The notes under the pieces are model-generated. The model was not told where the DNA came from and did no database searches. It worked only from the letters and a program-made list of their open reading frames with translations. 64,000 nt of DNA from Steinernema hermaphroditum (taxonomy: Eukaryota; Nematoda; Chromadorea; Rhabditida; Steinernematidae), in the NCBI GenBank assembly GCA_030435675.1, contig CM059625.1, positions 2,790,001-2,854,000 on the forward strand, read 5' to 3'. This document shows positions 32,607 to 42,800 of this stretch, one piece after another (position 1 is the first letter of the stretch; every line of letters starts with the position of its first letter). Made by a program: the position numbers and the translations under genes.

Positions 32607-34166
32607 ATGTCGTTTTTCCTTCTTGGGACACCCAAACGAAGAGCCGCACAGCGCAAGCGACAAACTTTGCACAAACTGTTCAATTTATCGAATGTGACTC
32701 TGGACGGCTCGCAACGATTCACAAGTGAGTCACTCTTCCGCACCGATCCTCGTGAGATCCCGTATCAAACGACTGACGCACAACACGTATCAGCCCTCAG
32801 ACGGCGCTGCAAAACTCGTCGAATATTCTGGAAGCTTTCGGCTGTAGATGGTAGATCTCATGAGAAGACAACGCTCATTTCGGAAACAGTTCTTGTCTTT
32901 CAAAAAGGAGTTCGGGCTCGGGTTCGATTAGGATCACTGTTCCAAGTTGCCGCTGATGGCGGATGGCGACAGTGAATCATCAAAACTGTCGACGGCATCC
33001 GCCACTGACCCGGCCAACTAGTAGCGCTATCTCTTGCTCATTCCTCGATGCGACTGTTGAGTGCGGCTCTTAGCGGCACTTGCCTTACTCTGCATTCCAA
33101 TTTTTCTATCATAAGCAGTTGCCATTTGCAGGTTCCATCTGATCAAAGTGGCGATATAGGTTCAGGTATCGCGGGAACGAGAATTCGGTTCGGTTGAGTC
33201 CTTCTTTTCGATGATAAAGGATTAAAGCGAACATATAACAGCGATTCTAGAGACACGCTGCATTTTCATGTTATTTACGCCGCTGAATCCTTCAGATTTT
33301 TAACTCTTTCCATCTGTGAGCATCCAACTCCAAAACTTTCGAAGTTAACGATTTTTAAAGCCTGTTTTTCCAGCCGATCAAAGTGGTTTAAACTCTGTTC
33401 TGTTCTACTACGCAGTTCAGATCTGAAGGTTTGTTTTGTCTTACACAGGTCGTCTTTACAGCTCCTTGTTCGTCAGCTAAAACGGAAAATTCGTCATCCA
33501 GCGACGCAGGCACCTTAATTTACTCTGATGTGATGGCTTTACTCGATCTTTTGTCCATCGGTTTTCCATGACATTACCTTAGCAATAGATGATTTTTGTT
33601 TCTTTCGTGCCGATGGAAGCTGGAAATATTCTGGATTTGCCTTGTGTCGTTCTGTATTCGTACGACTTATACACGTTTCAGATGCTCCTGTTTTCCTTAG
33701 CGGCTTATAGATATCGACTTTCCAATGTTCGAGTCGTATCTTTGCTTTGCTTTTTCCAGACAACATGAAACGACACATCTTCCTACGGCATCTCGAGCTA
33801 AAGTCACTCGAGGCGCAGGAGAAATATATTCAAGAGATGAGGCGACAGAAGGCTCTCGAAGAGCGTGTGAAGTACCATGCGCGGTCAGCGGAAGAGAAGC
33901 GAGCCCGCAATCAGCGGAGAGTGCAGCGCTACCGTCAACAGAAGGACCTGGAGAAGCAGCTTCTCAAAAAACAAGTTAAAGATGCGACGACGGCTGAGCT
34001 TTTACAGGTGTCCAAGATGATCGAAAAGCGGTCGCGTCGAGCTGAGTTGGCGCGGGAACGCTATGCGAAAATGACGCCGCAGGAAAAGCGCGAGCACAAC
34101 CAGAAGCGAAAAAAGTACTACAAACAGAAGAAGCAGGCAAAAACGCAATCAGTTGATGAAGAATGA
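32607..34166 (+). CDS. Basic helical protein with STPR-like repeats
   Basis: Exons 32607-32724 and 33760-34166 join in phase across a 1,035-base intron with a GTGAGT donor and TTTTTCCAG acceptor, 174 residues. The protein starts MSFFLLGTPKRRAAQRKRQT; the frame is open further upstream to a TCTCAG at 32519, so the start may be earlier. Exon 2 is almost wholly charged helix: EAQEKYIQEMRRQKALEERV, EEKRARNQRRVQRYRQQ, ARERYAKMTPQEKREHNQKR and KKYYKQKKQ. The last blocks resemble the 23-residue STPR DNA-binding repeat of FMBP-1-like proteins. This is an inference from pattern, not a firm assignment. Role probably nuclear, perhaps DNA binding. Confidence 0.6.
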
Positions 34167-34313
34167 AGGCTCTCTCTACGCCTGCGGAACGGCCAAAAAC
34201 AAAATCAATACATACGCCTAAACAGTACAACAATAAATGCGCGACATATTGTGCAGTGGATATTTCTTCTATTTCGATCGACGATCTGAAATGTTCTCAT
34301 ATTGTAAATCCAG

Positions 34314-34700
34314 CTATGCTTCACTGCTCACTAACTTTTCTTTGGGACTTGCGAACACATCGACGCTGTTCTCGGGCTCCTCCGGTACGTAGTTCTTGAT
34401 GTAATCCGGAATGATGTTCTTGTCTCGGACCGTCTCGAATTCTGAAACCATGAGATGAGGACCGAACGGTACGCGTGCTGATTACCTTGCGCCCACAGGA
34501 GCAGTTCGTTGACTTCGTTCTTGTACGCCATCAATCGTTCACAGTGGTCGCTTAGATCCTGGAAGTTCCGGAAGAACGGCGAATCGCACCGATCGCATGT
34601 GCCAAGCAACGCATTTTTTCGTGCCAGCGAAGGTGACACCAGCATGTGCGGAAAGCGGGCGTTCCTTCTCCTCGGCGTACTGCAAGCACAAAACTTTTGA
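34314..34700 (-). CDS. Terminal exons next to the WDFY2-like region
   Basis: Exons about 34700-34486 and 34441-34314 join in phase. They read ALLGTCDRCDSPFFRNFQDL, then SDHCERLMAYKNEVNELLLW, and after the intron VRDKNIIPDYIKNYVPEEPE ending ...KEKLVSSEA. CDRCDSPFFRNF matches the start of the FYVE-like CQKCDQPFFWNF of WDFY2, but the rest does not. The join to the upstream WD-repeat frame needs a one-base shift. It is either the altered 3' end of a WDFY2 pseudogene or the end of a different gene fused to it. Confidence 0.45.
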
Positions 34701-36435
34701 GTCGTATCCGCTGAAATCAGATATTTAAAATTTAGCATATCATGACGTGCAGCTTACTTCAACTCATAAGCTTGTCCTTTCTTTCCTCCTAAGTCCCACA
34801 TGATAACGAGCTGGTCTTTTGAAGCATGTCGACATGTCCACCAAAGTCGCCACGAAATACAAACTTCGACAAAGAATAGTATGCCAAAGGGAAATGCAGG
34901 AAGTACCACAAATAAATGAACCTAAAAGACACATATGTGAAGAAGATCCATTGTTTTGTTTCATACCAACTTTGGCCGAAATTGCTGAGCAGTGCGCGAG
35001 AAAACTGAGCAGTTGTCACGACTGCAGGTAATAACAACGTCCGATTCGCTAGGAAATAGTAATAAGTGGTTCTCGCAGAGCGACAATAGTTGATTCGTTG
35101 ATCCGTTCTAATATGTTCTTTAATATTCCAGCCTTGTTGTCGATACGAGTGTGTGAGTGAACCATACGGACTACCTCCTTACTGTCGGTAACCTAAATGT
35201 TTAACCGTGCTATAAAATCAACCAATAAGCCAATTGTACCTTTTTTTCAATCCCATGTCGCACGACTTGTCTTGGAAGAACTTCTCCGTTCTCATAAAAG
35301 TTCTCAAAAAAATTTTCTTATATCCTTCTAGACCATCGTGAAACCTATCGCATGTGTCAAGCAATACATTTTTTTCGTGCCAGCGAAGGTGCCAGCAGCA
35401 CCTACGGAAAGCGGGCGTTCCTTCTCCTCGGCGTACTGCAATCGCAAAACTTTTGAGTGGTGTCCGCTGAAATCAGATATTTAAAATTTAGCATATCATG
35501 ACGTGCAGCTTACTTCAACTCATAAGCTTGTCCTTTCTTTCCTCCTAAGTCCCACATGATAACGAGCTGGTCAGAGCTTTCGGAAAATGCAATTTGTCGC
35601 GAAAGTCTCACGCTAGCGATACGATCGGTCCCATATGGGCGCTCAACCTCTTGACAAGCTGGATTGAGTTGTCCATCATTCGAACCACGTTGACATGTCC
35701 ACCAAAGTCGCCAGCAAATACGAACTTGGATAAAGAATCGTGTGCAAAAGCAGCACAGGAAGTATGACAATGAAATGAACCTAAAGACGCATATGTGAAA
35801 ATGTTCCAGCGTTTGTTTCATACCAACTTTGGTCAAAATTGGTAAACAGTGCGTTGAGCAGTCCAGTTACGATACAATGTTCGTGTGCACGTTCGATCCA
35901 CGCTGTGCGGCAGCACTGTTGAAGTCATCTCCGCGGGCGTGTTCCACTACTCAGCCGTTCACGAAGCCGACAAACACTCTGAAACAGATCACATTTATGA
36001 ACGATCTCGAACGCGTCAGTTGAATATCCATCGAATATCCATAAAAAATCGTTTTAAATTTCCCAGTGGACGCGAGGCACATGTGGCTTTTTCGTGGCTA
36101 ATTTCGAAATTATTAAACACAGTCCCGTCGAAATCGAGTTCGGAGAATTGATACAACTGTACAAGCTTTAAAAATAAAATTTAAAATGAACAAAGAAAAT
36201 TAATCAAAAATGTCGAACTTATTACCTCAACGACTGCTCATCCAAATGCACCACCGTCGGCACCAAAAGCAGCGGCTGATGAATGCTCGGCCAGTACTGT
36301 CCAGTTTCACGTTTGAGATACACGCGCAAGACGCGGTCTTCGCTGATGGTGACGACGCCATCTTCACGAGTGAACAGACAGACGCAGTTGATGCGTGCCG
36401 GATTGCCTTCGATGTTGCTCAGCAGCTCAGGTCAT
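34590..36435 (-). pseudogene. WDFY2-like gene, broken, with internal duplication
   Basis: WDFY2 is a WD-repeat and FYVE protein of early endosomes. Pieces lie in the expected order on the minus strand. 36431-36226 reads VVTISEDRVLRVYLKRETGQ and YWPSIHQPLLLV. About 36000-35885 reads RVFVGFVNG then TGA. 35740-35515 reads KFVFAGDFGGHVNV... and SSDQLVIMWDLGGKKGQAYE. 35475-35330 reads GHHSKVLRLQYAEEKERPLS. At least one in-frame stop and one frameshift interrupt it. The 35330-35850 segment is repeated, with a deletion, at 34590-35030. A working copy could exist elsewhere. Confidence 0.75.
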
Positions 36436-38100
36436 AAGAAATGAACCTGAAAGATGGCATATGTAAAAAAAGATCCAGTGTTTGTTTCATACCAACTTTA
36501 GCCGAAATTGGTGAGCAGTGTGCACGCTCCATCCACGCTGAGCGGCAGCACTGTTGAAATCATCCCCGCGGGCATGTTCCACTACTCAGCCGTTGACGAA
36601 GCCGACAAACACTCTGAAACAGATCGCATTTATAAACGATCTCGAACGCGTCAGTTGAATATCCATCGAATACCCATAAAAAATCGCTTTAAATTTCCCG
36701 TTACAATCCTAAAATAACGGACGCGAGCCATATGTGGAAAATTTGCGAAATTATTAAACACAATCCAGTCGAAATCGAGTTCAGCAGTTTGACTGTGAGC
36801 TTGAAATTAATCAATGAAAATTAATCAAAATCTGAACGAGTGAACAGACAGACGCCGTTGATGTGGGCAGAATTGCCTTCGATCTTGCTCAGCAGCTCAG
36901 GTCCTAAATAACCGACGCGAGCCCGCGTCCGTTATTTTTGTGACCTTTAACGTTAAGAGTTGGGCAATGGCCTTTTACTTGATACGACTTGTTTCTGATC
37001 TAGCGTATTGTGGCTTGTTCGGTTGTTGTGCTGTTCTCCGCTGCTCGTTGACATCAGATGTGGTTAACTTGATCCTCTCCTAGAGGGAATCACCACTTTT
37101 AGGGTATGAGGAGGCACAGATCTCGGGAAAACGTCCGCTGGAGGAGTGGCTAACGCATGCTGGCCGACTCCCGAATCTACACCGCAAAGTCAACACATTG
37201 GCGCGTCAACATACACAGACCATTTCGCAAACCACCTTCGATTGCTAGTGATAATGGAATAGGGCGAAAATGCAATAAGAAACCTTTGCTAAAATGTTGA
37301 ATTTATGCTTGTACAAACAGGTGATAAAAATAGCAATAACAAAAGGATATTTCTTGTCTAGTCTTCCCCAGTCTCTCCGAACAGCTTTGCTTCGCAAGAA
37401 GCGGTCTTCGCTGATGGTGACGGCGCCATCTTCACGAGTGAACAGACAGACGCAGTTGATGCGTGCCGGATTGCCTTCGATGTTGCTCAGCAGCTCAGGT
37501 CATAAGAAATGAACCTGAAAGATGGCATATGTAAAAAAAGATCCAGTGTTTGTTTCATACCAACTTTAGCCGAAATTGGTGAGCAGTGTGCACGCTCCAT
37601 CCACGCTGAGCGGCAGCACTGTTGAAATCATCTCCGCGGGAGTGTTCCACTACTCAGCCGTTGACGAAGCCGACAAACACTCTGAAACAAATAGCATTTA
37701 TGAACGATCTCGAACGCTTCAGTTGAATAATATCTGTTGCACCCATCGAACATTCTAAAAAATCGTTTTAATTTTCCCGTTACAGTCCTAAATAACGGAC
37801 GCGAGCCAAATGTGGCAAATTTTGAAATTATTAAACACTGTCCCGTCGAAATCGAGCTTAGAGAATTGATACGGCTGTGCAAGCTTCAAAAATAAAATTT
37901 AAAAACCTCAGCGACAGCTCATCCAGATGTACCACCATCGGCACCAAAAACAGCGGCTGATGAATGCTCAGTTGCACGTTTCAAATACACGCGCAAGATG
38001 CGGTCTTCGCTGATGGTGACATCTTCACGAGTGAACGAACAGACGCCTTTGATGTGGGCAGAAATACCTTCGATCTTGCTCAGCAGCTCAGGTCCTAAAT
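36436..38100 (-). repeat. Tandem partial duplications of WDFY2-like exons
   Basis: Further copies of the 5' exons and flanks lie upstream. First-exon pieces (PELLSKIEGN...) are at 36840-36903, 37398-37500 and 37990-38094. RVFVGFVNG pieces, with the same TGA, are at about 36530-36625 and 37595-37690. Flanks repeat CATAAGAAATGAACCTGAAA and CGTCCGTTATTTTTGTGACC. The copies differ by small deletions. A TTTAG acceptor precedes the exon in two copies. Confidence 0.8.
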
Positions 38101-38109
38101 AACCGACGC

Positions 38110-39560
38110 GAGCCTGCGTCCGTTATTTTTGTGACCTTTAACGTTGAGAGATTCAGGCGAACACCACGAGACCATGACAGATCCTACTTGAGTTGTCCTT
38201 GTCGGGATTGTTATTCGGACAGGGACACTTTCACGATGATTCAACGTCGATGATTGCAGTCAGTTTCACATCAGTGTTCACCACTAGCTTTTGTTTTGAC
38301 GTCTGGAACACGTCATTTTACAATGATCACAGACGATCGCTCGCAAACAGCGGAAGTTTACGGCGGTTACAGCTTTACACCATTCGAAATTACAGTTCGC
38401 GTTTTAAACTAAATCCGATATAACGAACTATTCATAGCGCTCTATATTTGTCTTATTATTTTTGTGACCATCCAGCAGTCGGAAGTGGAACCTGTTTTGC
38501 GACGGTGCACCGGTGGAGTTCACATTTCTGAAGCTTCCGTGCGGCACAACAAGCGCATTTTGCCGTTTTCCCTCCTTTTATTGCTGCGATTTTTAAATCA
38601 TAGTGCGCGCTTCTGTTCACTAGGGATTCGCTCTTTTTACACCCGATTGCTTCGATTTCACATGTATTTTTTGTGGTTGTCGAAAATTAAATCTGTTCTT
38701 GTGAACTAAACCATAGAATCCTAATGATGACCTTTCTCCAGCCGTTTGTTAAATCTCGCTTCAATCAGTCGTTGACATGTGACTCTTTTCTTTGTCAATG
38801 TCGACCGTCACAGACGTTTTTTGACGATCAAGTGTCGATGGATGATGTTGGGGTGTCGTAAAAACGTGCTCAACGATCAGATACCATAAGATCAACCGTG
38901 CAAATTTGTTGCGTGTGTCGCTTGATACTGCGCCTGATGTAAATTGGAACACTGTTCCTTTGTGGATGTCCGTCGTGTGAGCGCCTGTTTTTTTTGTCAC
39001 GCAAAACAAAAGTGCATCTGTGCGGCAGCAGCAATTGGCATGCCGACTGTCTGCGCCTCGTCGTTAGCCCTCTTTCTGACTCATGCGCCTGTCTGACTGT
39101 TCACGGCCCGTGCTTGCACAACAACCGCCGCGCTGCTCACAACCGATCGAAGACCAAGAGATCAGATCGATCGCCCAATATAGCCTCCGCCCTCAGCCAG
39201 CTGCACGCAATCGATCGGCGGCGCGATAATCAATGCGATCGCGACCGCTTCGCCTCCTGCGGCCCAGTGCTGCGCGGCCCTGCCTTCGGCCATCCCATTC
39301 GGGCACCAGTCCACAACAGTCATTGTTCGTGTTCGATCGGATAGTGGGCTGGCGGGAAGCGAGACTCCTCGGTGACGACCAATTTTTTGTTCGCGTTCCC
39401 CTCCCCCGGCGTAGCTGTCCAAAGTTCAGAGACGCTTCCAGCGTTCTCAGCAACAGTGACGAACCTGACGTCAGCGATCGCGCCGCTCCGTACACCCCAT
39501 TGTACTCGTTTCTTCCGGCTGTTTTCAGCATTTCTCTGTCGTGCATCGTGCTTTTTTACA
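38110..39560. other. No gene seen; upstream region of the elongin-C-like gene
   Basis: Overlapping frames at 39000-39550 on both strands look like by-products of GC-rich sequence. TTTTCAG and AAGTTCAG words near 39430-39530 are possible 5' untranslated exon borders. No supported coding exon. Confidence 0.4.
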
Positions 39561-39574
39561 CTCCACGTTTCAGA

Positions 39575-39993
39575 ATGACGGGACCGTTAAAGGCTCTCCA
39601 GGACATGGCCCTCCACTACTCGCCGAAGGCTGCGCAGGACTCAAGCGGTGCTTTGAAGACTGACGGAAACCGCTCGAAATGCGTTACGTTCGTTAGCAAC
39701 GATGGAGGCAGCTTCACTATCACCAGGGAATCTGCCGAACTCTCGCTCAAATTCTGGGAGCTCATAACTCCTGGCGTCGACGCGCGGAACACCTTCTTCT
39801 TGCCGGACATGAAGTAAGTGTAATTGCAATTATTAAGCGATAACGGGCTTATTTCAGCGCTGAAATGCTTGAGCTTGCGACGTTGTACCTCACGCATGAG
39901 TCTCACTTCCTCGAAGAAGACTTCGAGCCGTATCAGCCGCCTGCTGGCAAGGAGGATCTTCTTGAGAATGTTCGCAACCTCATCAAGGCATAA
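39575..39993 (+). CDS. Elongin-C/SKP1-like POZ-fold protein
   Basis: Exons 39575-39813 and 39858-39993 join in phase over a 44-base intron, 124 residues. CCACGTTTCAG one base before the ATG suggests trans-splicing. After about 35 variable residues (MTGPLKALQDMALHYSPKAA...) the POZ fold follows: KCVTFVSNDGGSFTITRESA, ELSLKFWELITPGVDARNTF, FLPDMNAEMLELATLYLTHE and an acidic end DLLENVRNLIKA. The order (beta strand, S.DG..F.I.R..A, LPDM...L..V..YL) is that of elongin C and SKP1, which link substrate receptors to cullin ligases. It is divergent, so it may be a lineage-specific paralogue rather than the canonical elongin C. Confidence 0.75.
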
Positions 39994-40079
39994 GATGCGG
40001 GTATTTCGTTGCCTCGGGTCTTGTACATATGTTATATTATTAGGCTATCTTCTTATGTATTATATAATCCAATGGTTCT

Positions 40080-40785
40080 AGTTCTAAATTGAGTGTGGTT
40101 TCATAAAGTTCGTCGTTCCGTCTTCTTATTTCGTGGGTCAAGTGTGCCACCGCAGCAACTGCTCCATCTGATAGGTGCGTGCTGAAGTGTTTTCGCCGTT
40201 TCGTCGAAAATTCGCCGACATGAAGTTCACGTGCACGCGGCATGAATCGCCTCGCGAGCGCATTTTGTGTTTGACTTCGCAAACGTAGCGACGGCTTGCG
40301 GATGACGAGTAAACAATCGACAATTGAGCTAATTTGAAACTCTCGAACGGTGTGTTCGTCGTCGACAATGAGTGAGATGATTGGTCATCGACTGGTCATA
40401 GACGGCTAGGAAGTAATCGCCTTATCAAAAGCGATCAAAAGGATAAGAACTCGACGGCTCAGTCGAACTGACGGCGGGAACGCAAAGCCGACGGCACGTG
40501 GACGTGCTTGAGGAGTTTAAACTCGGACTGATCAGAATGAAAACATCGATGTGAGTTGTGAATGGCGATCGTTATTGACAGCTTGACACGAAAAGCACTC
40601 TTTTGCACTTACAAGAGATCCCAAACTGTCCCACGCCTGAAATTTGGCAGGGACTTAGATGTGTCAGAGTGTAGCGAAAACTAACAGGTTTCATTGGTGA
40701 ATGGGGGGTTTAAGGCACGAAGACACGGTAGTCAATCTCGGTAAAATAGAGGCACTGCGCATAACATTAGTTTGGATGCGATATT
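40080..40785. other. No gene seen
   Basis: 3' flank of the elongin-C-like gene. No supported exon. Confidence 0.4.
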
Positions 40786-40789
40786 CGTC

Positions 40790-40868
40790 ATTCGGCTCAG
40801 TGGTGCATACGGTAGCGCGACGGATTGTCAGTTTTCGGGTCCGGGTTCGAGTCCGCTCTAAGGCCTCT
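40790..40868 (+). repeat. tRNA-like repeat
   Basis: CAGTGGTGCATACGGTAGCG resembles an A box region and GGGTTCGAGTCC a B box. The 5' and 3' ends do not pair as an acceptor stem. Probably a tRNA-derived repeat. Confidence 0.45.
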
Positions 40869-41232
40869 CTTTTCTTTTTGACCCGTTTGCTGCGCTTAAA
40901 TGTATTTTCAAAAATCACTAACAGAATCACGGATCAAATCGCTTCAATGGGGCAGCGACATTTTCAAAGAACGCGGAAGAGAACTGACGAGGATTCATCG
41001 TAGCAATTCCATTTTTGCAATTGCTATTTCTGTTTTCTCTAGATATGGCTCTCCTGAAAGGGCATTTTTCTGTCAGCCACAGACGAGACGCCCCCTCAAA
41101 CGCACTACCACTCGAGACCTTTGTTTATCGTCCACCGTTTCACCCATTCGATGAACAATAACAGCTTTCGTACTGAGCATATCCCGCATTTCGCTCCGGT
41201 AGCCGGAGCCAAGAGCCGGAGCTTCCCGATAG

Positions 41233-41448
41233 CGACTTGGGGCTTCAAAGGCCGACTTCGAGTTCAACCCCTTCATGAAGGGCTTCGGCGTCCACCCGGC
41301 GGCCGCCGCCGTCCCGCCGAACGCCTGGACTCCGACGATGTTCGGGATGATTCCGAATCCGATGACTCTGCACAGCTACTTCGCCCTCGAGTGCGAGTGT
41401 TCCACCAGGCCGGCCCTCCACGGTGGCCGGCCAGGTGGCTACCGCTAA
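41233..41448 (+). CDS. Possible last exon of a Pro/Met-rich protein
   Basis: After GATAG an open frame of 72 codons reads ...DFEFNPFMKGFGVHPAAAA, then NAWTPTMFGMIPNPMTLHSY and ...CECSTRPALHGGRPGGYR-stop. The composition (Pro, Met, Phe, Gly) looks like real coding sequence. A second long frame overlaps on the same strand (41151-41606), so the choice is uncertain. No family recognised and no upstream exon joined. Confidence 0.3.
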   Translation, partial: RLGASKADFEFNPFMKGFGVHPAAAAVPPNAWTPTMFGMIPNPMTLHSYFALECECSTRPALHGGRPGGYR

Positions 41449-41639
41449 ATATAATCAGAAATTACTGGTCGGGTTTTTGCTGTGATTTTTTAAGATGCTT
41501 TCCACCAGCTTCCAAAATTGTAGATATCCAACAAGTCAAGGATAGATCGGTGCTGAAGATAATCGATGTCCTCAGCACAACTAAAAAGTACATTTTTGAT
41601 GCGTAAAAGAATCTCTTATAGAGGAAAGCATCCAATAGA

Positions 41640-42790
41640 GTTCATTTGTTCCAGTATCACATGTTATGATGGACGATGATGACACTAGATCGGGTTGTCA
41701 CAAAACGATGTTCGCTCCAAACCGGAAGCCATCACCCATGGTGTCATCGCGTCTTCTACCAGTGACTCAACCTTGTGCAAACAAATAAAAACTGAATATT
41801 AGCTATAATTAGATGAGCGTTCTCTCTTTGAACTGTGAGAGAGTCATAAAGTGAGCGCAGGTGCTGAAAAAGTTGATTTATCGCAGTATTCTCCAAGTGA
41901 ACAGCGCACAACATAATATACAGTTACAGTACAGTCACAAAACAGCCACGTTATGTAGTATTGGGCCGCAATTTTCGTGCCTGAATTGTGCACCCTTAGG
42001 GTGTCAGAAATAATTGGAATAAACAATTCCTGAGACGATTAACATGTGAACTTTATGATTACCATACGTCTGAAGAACAAAGCTGAATTTTCTGCGACCT
42101 CAAAGAACATACAGTTTGGCTCATGTTTACAATTACTGTGAGAGATGAACGTTCCTGAAATTTTGATTTTTTGTCAATAAAAGAGTGCGTTATGTGTGGA
42201 ACTCGTGGTTTATTTTAATCTTCGCGTGTGTGGCACGATTGGCCCTAGTGATATCATCCTAAATTGGAACAATAATGCTTGTTACCGATAGCATGTTTCA
42301 ACATACGAGTAGGAGACGTGACACCAAAGCTTCCCATCATGTCCCAACTTTTATCTCTGTGTAGTTGTAGGACATCAAGGTGTTCTTAGTTCTTAACGAT
42401 GGTCATATACCTCACTTATGTACAGACTACTCCAAAACATTCCTCTCCAAATTGGTGCTCTGATCAAGCTGAAAGGGGGTGCTGACAGACAGTCAAAAAC
42501 TGTCGCAAATCTACTGCTCATCAAGTTCAATATTATCGTTCCTCCCCTACCATGGCATCCATTGCATACGAGTTTGATGTGGGTACATGTCCTAGGAAAG
42601 CATTAGTTCATTATCCGCTGTCATCACCCGCTTATTAAGAGGACAACGCGCGATCTGTCTTAATTTTAAGTCGTCATCTGATAAGAGATCATATTTGGCT
42701 TGTGTTGCGGCCCCTACCGACCGCGGACGATGACTGCTTCGCACTCAGTCGCCATCGTGGGTCGTCACTCGTGGTCGGTTGAGTTGTCAG
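41640..42790. other. No gene seen
   Basis: AT-rich upstream region of the ZIP gene. No supported exon or repeat. Confidence 0.4.
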
Positions 42791-42800
42791 CGCTAGTGCA

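Noticed and set aside
39162..39817. Long overlapping frames on both strands around 39.2-39.5 kb
   Set aside because: GC-rich sequence keeps several frames open. Only the part from 39575 matches a family and has a splice site at its start.
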